Shown here: in pieces, positions 63,065 through 64,000 of the stretch | Position numbering within the stretch: position 1 is the first letter of the stretch | Layout of the letters: every line of letters begins with the position of its first letter | Assembly: GCF_022664395.1 (NCBI RefSeq) | Contig: NZ_JAKRET010000004.1 | Span: 62,001 to 126,000 of the forward strand | From: Sphingomonas lacusdianchii | GTDB taxonomy: Bacteria; Pseudomonadota; Alphaproteobacteria; Sphingomonadales; Sphingomonadaceae | Reading direction: 5' to 3' | Length of the DNA: 64,000 nt | Translations under genes and position numbers: made by a program | The notes under the pieces: model-generated | The model's input: only the letters and a program-made list of their open reading frames with translations | Database searches by the model: none | Told to the model about the DNA's origin: nothing

Positions 63065-64000
63065 TTGCCCTCCAGCCAGACATGGGCGGCGAAATCGAAC
63101 CCCATCAGTCCCCCCTGCGGCATCGGGCGCAACCCTTTGAGGCGCGGGCTGTAGGCGTCGATCGAACTGATGAACAACGGGATGCCGATGCCGGCCTGAT
63201 CGTGGACCAGATGTTGCATTTCGCCATAGAGCGACTTGCGCCGCGCTTCGTCGGTCTCGCCGCGCGCTGCGACCAGCAGCCGGTCGAAGCGCGCGTTCTT
63301 CCACGCACTTTCGTTCCACAACGCGTTCGATGCGAAGAATTGCGTGAAGATGATGTCGGCGGTCGGGCGCGGGTTGGTGTTGCCGAAGCCCAGCGGCACC
63401 TTCATCCAGCTATTGGTCCAATAGCCGTCGGACGGCACGCGGCGGATGTCGAGGCCGAGGCCCGCGCGCCGCGCAGCGTCCTGGATCAGCACCGCCATGT
63501 CGTCGGACTTGTCGGCGGCGGTGGAGGTGACCAGCGGCACCCGCGCGCCCGCCAGCCCGGCGCGTTTGAACAGGAAGCGCGCACGATCGGGATCGAAGGG
63601 CCGCTGTGGCACGCTCGGGTCGTAATAGGGATTGGTCGGTGCGATCGGCTGATCGTTGGCGATCGTCGCATAGCCGCGAAAGATCGCGGTCCGCATCGTT
63701 TCGCGGTCGAGCAGCAGCTTCAGCCCCTCGATGAAATCGGGGTTGTTGCCCGGTGCCCGATCCATCCGCGCGATCAGGTCGGTATAGCCGCTGGATTTGG
63801 ATTCGAGCAGCTCGAACCCCGCGCCGGTCAGGTGGCGGGTGATGCGCGGGTTGATCGCATGGATCAGGTCGACATCGCCCGACAGCAGCGCGTTGATCCG
63901 CGCGCTGTCGTCAGGGATGGCGAACAGCTCGCACTCGCCCAGCCGCACCGGCCCCCGCCAGTAATCGTCGTACCGCGCGGCGAGCGAGCGGACGCCCGGC
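63061..64000 (-). CDS. Dipeptide-type ABC solute-binding protein, N-terminus outside window
   Basis: The visible 313 residues are the C-terminal two-thirds of a family 5 (Dpp/Opp) periplasmic binding protein, entering from the right edge. Typical family stretches are visible, such as YWRGPVRLGECELF, IRRVPSDGYWTNSW and GLKLLLDRETMR. Ligands of this family include di- and oligopeptides, opines and nickel. Its stop overlaps dppB. It is the first gene of the importer operon. Confidence 0.9.
   Translation of the reverse strand, partial: PGVRSLAARYDDYWRGPVRLGECELFAIPDDSARINALLSGDVDLIHAINPRITRHLTGAGFELLESKSSGYTDLIARMDRAPGNNPDFIEGLKLLLDRETMRTAIFRGYATIANDQPIAPTNPYYDPSVPQRPFDPDRARFLFKRAGLAGARVPLVTSTAADKSDDMAVLIQDAARRAGLGLDIRRVPSDGYWTNSWMKVPLGFGNTNPRPTADIIFTQFFASNALWNESAWKNARFDRLLVAARGETDEARRKSLYGEMQHLVHDQAGIGIPLFISSIDAYSPRLKGLRPMPQGGLMGFDFAAHVWLEGK

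Overview
The window is high-GC, gene-dense DNA that reads as the chromosome of a sphingomonad (Alphaproteobacteria, Sphingomonadales, most like Sphingomonas). This rests on established gene orders (aroQ-accB-accC; F1-ATPase zeta/DUF1476-bolA-grxD; DUF3576-leuS-lptE-holA), a textbook EcfG-type stress promoter, a large TonB-dependent receptor and several families of dispersed palindromic intergenic repeats. No plasmid, phage, insertion sequence, CRISPR or rRNA features were seen. Genus-level placement is inference.

Layout. 1-5.4 kb: end of an HPt protein, an iron-storage pair (bfd-bfr) behind two Fur-like boxes, a DUF418 membrane protein, purL and a small secreted protein. 5.5-13.7 kb: a phospholipase D-family enzyme, arsC, aroQ-accB-accC (with a dispersed repeat between accB and accC), a fused thiS-thiG, a stress gene csbD and an orphan ThDP enzyme. 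13.8-21 kb: 3-oxoacid CoA-transferase subunits split by a lipoprotein acid phosphatase gene, an MFS carrier, leuC, a 39-residue ORF, leuD and a quinone oxidoreductase; two copies of a 200-240 bp inverted-repeat element bracket the MFS-leu-qor block. 21.3-28.3 kb: F1-ATPase zeta subunit, bolA, CGFS glutaredoxin, a BlaI repressor and M56 peptidase pair with its operator, an MBL hydrolase, nadA and a TspO-like protein. 28.3-35.1 kb: a Czc/Cus-type metal efflux operon whose outer-membrane gene carries an in-frame stop, diverging across a Zur-like box from a DUF1826 gene. 35-43 kb: a glycosyltransferase, a TonB-dependent receptor and a sugar ABC transporter. 43-48.8 kb: an outer-membrane protein, DUF3576-leuS-lptE-holA and tRNA-Leu(GAG). 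48.8-64 kb: a J-like protein with HscC, then a catabolic block (FAD amine/amino-acid oxidoreductase, acyltransferase-like membrane protein, RidA, DSD1-type PLP enzyme, aldehyde dehydrogenase), divergent from a haloacid-dehalogenase-like enzyme and a bicupin, followed by a dipeptide-type ABC importer that runs off the right edge.

The most coherent uncharacterised unit is the block at 52.1-64.0 kb. Import of a small peptide or amino-acid derivative, flavin oxidation, imine clearance by RidA, PLP-dependent cleavage or dehydration of a D-configured 3-hydroxy amino acid and aldehyde oxidation would form one pathway, but the substrate cannot be read from the sequence. Other leads are the nonsense codon in the metal-efflux outer-membrane gene, the ThiS-ThiG fusion that buries the ThiS diglycine tail, a palindromic repeat lying inside the signal-peptide coding region of the acid phosphatase, and the Zur-like box directly abutting the DUF1826 start codon.
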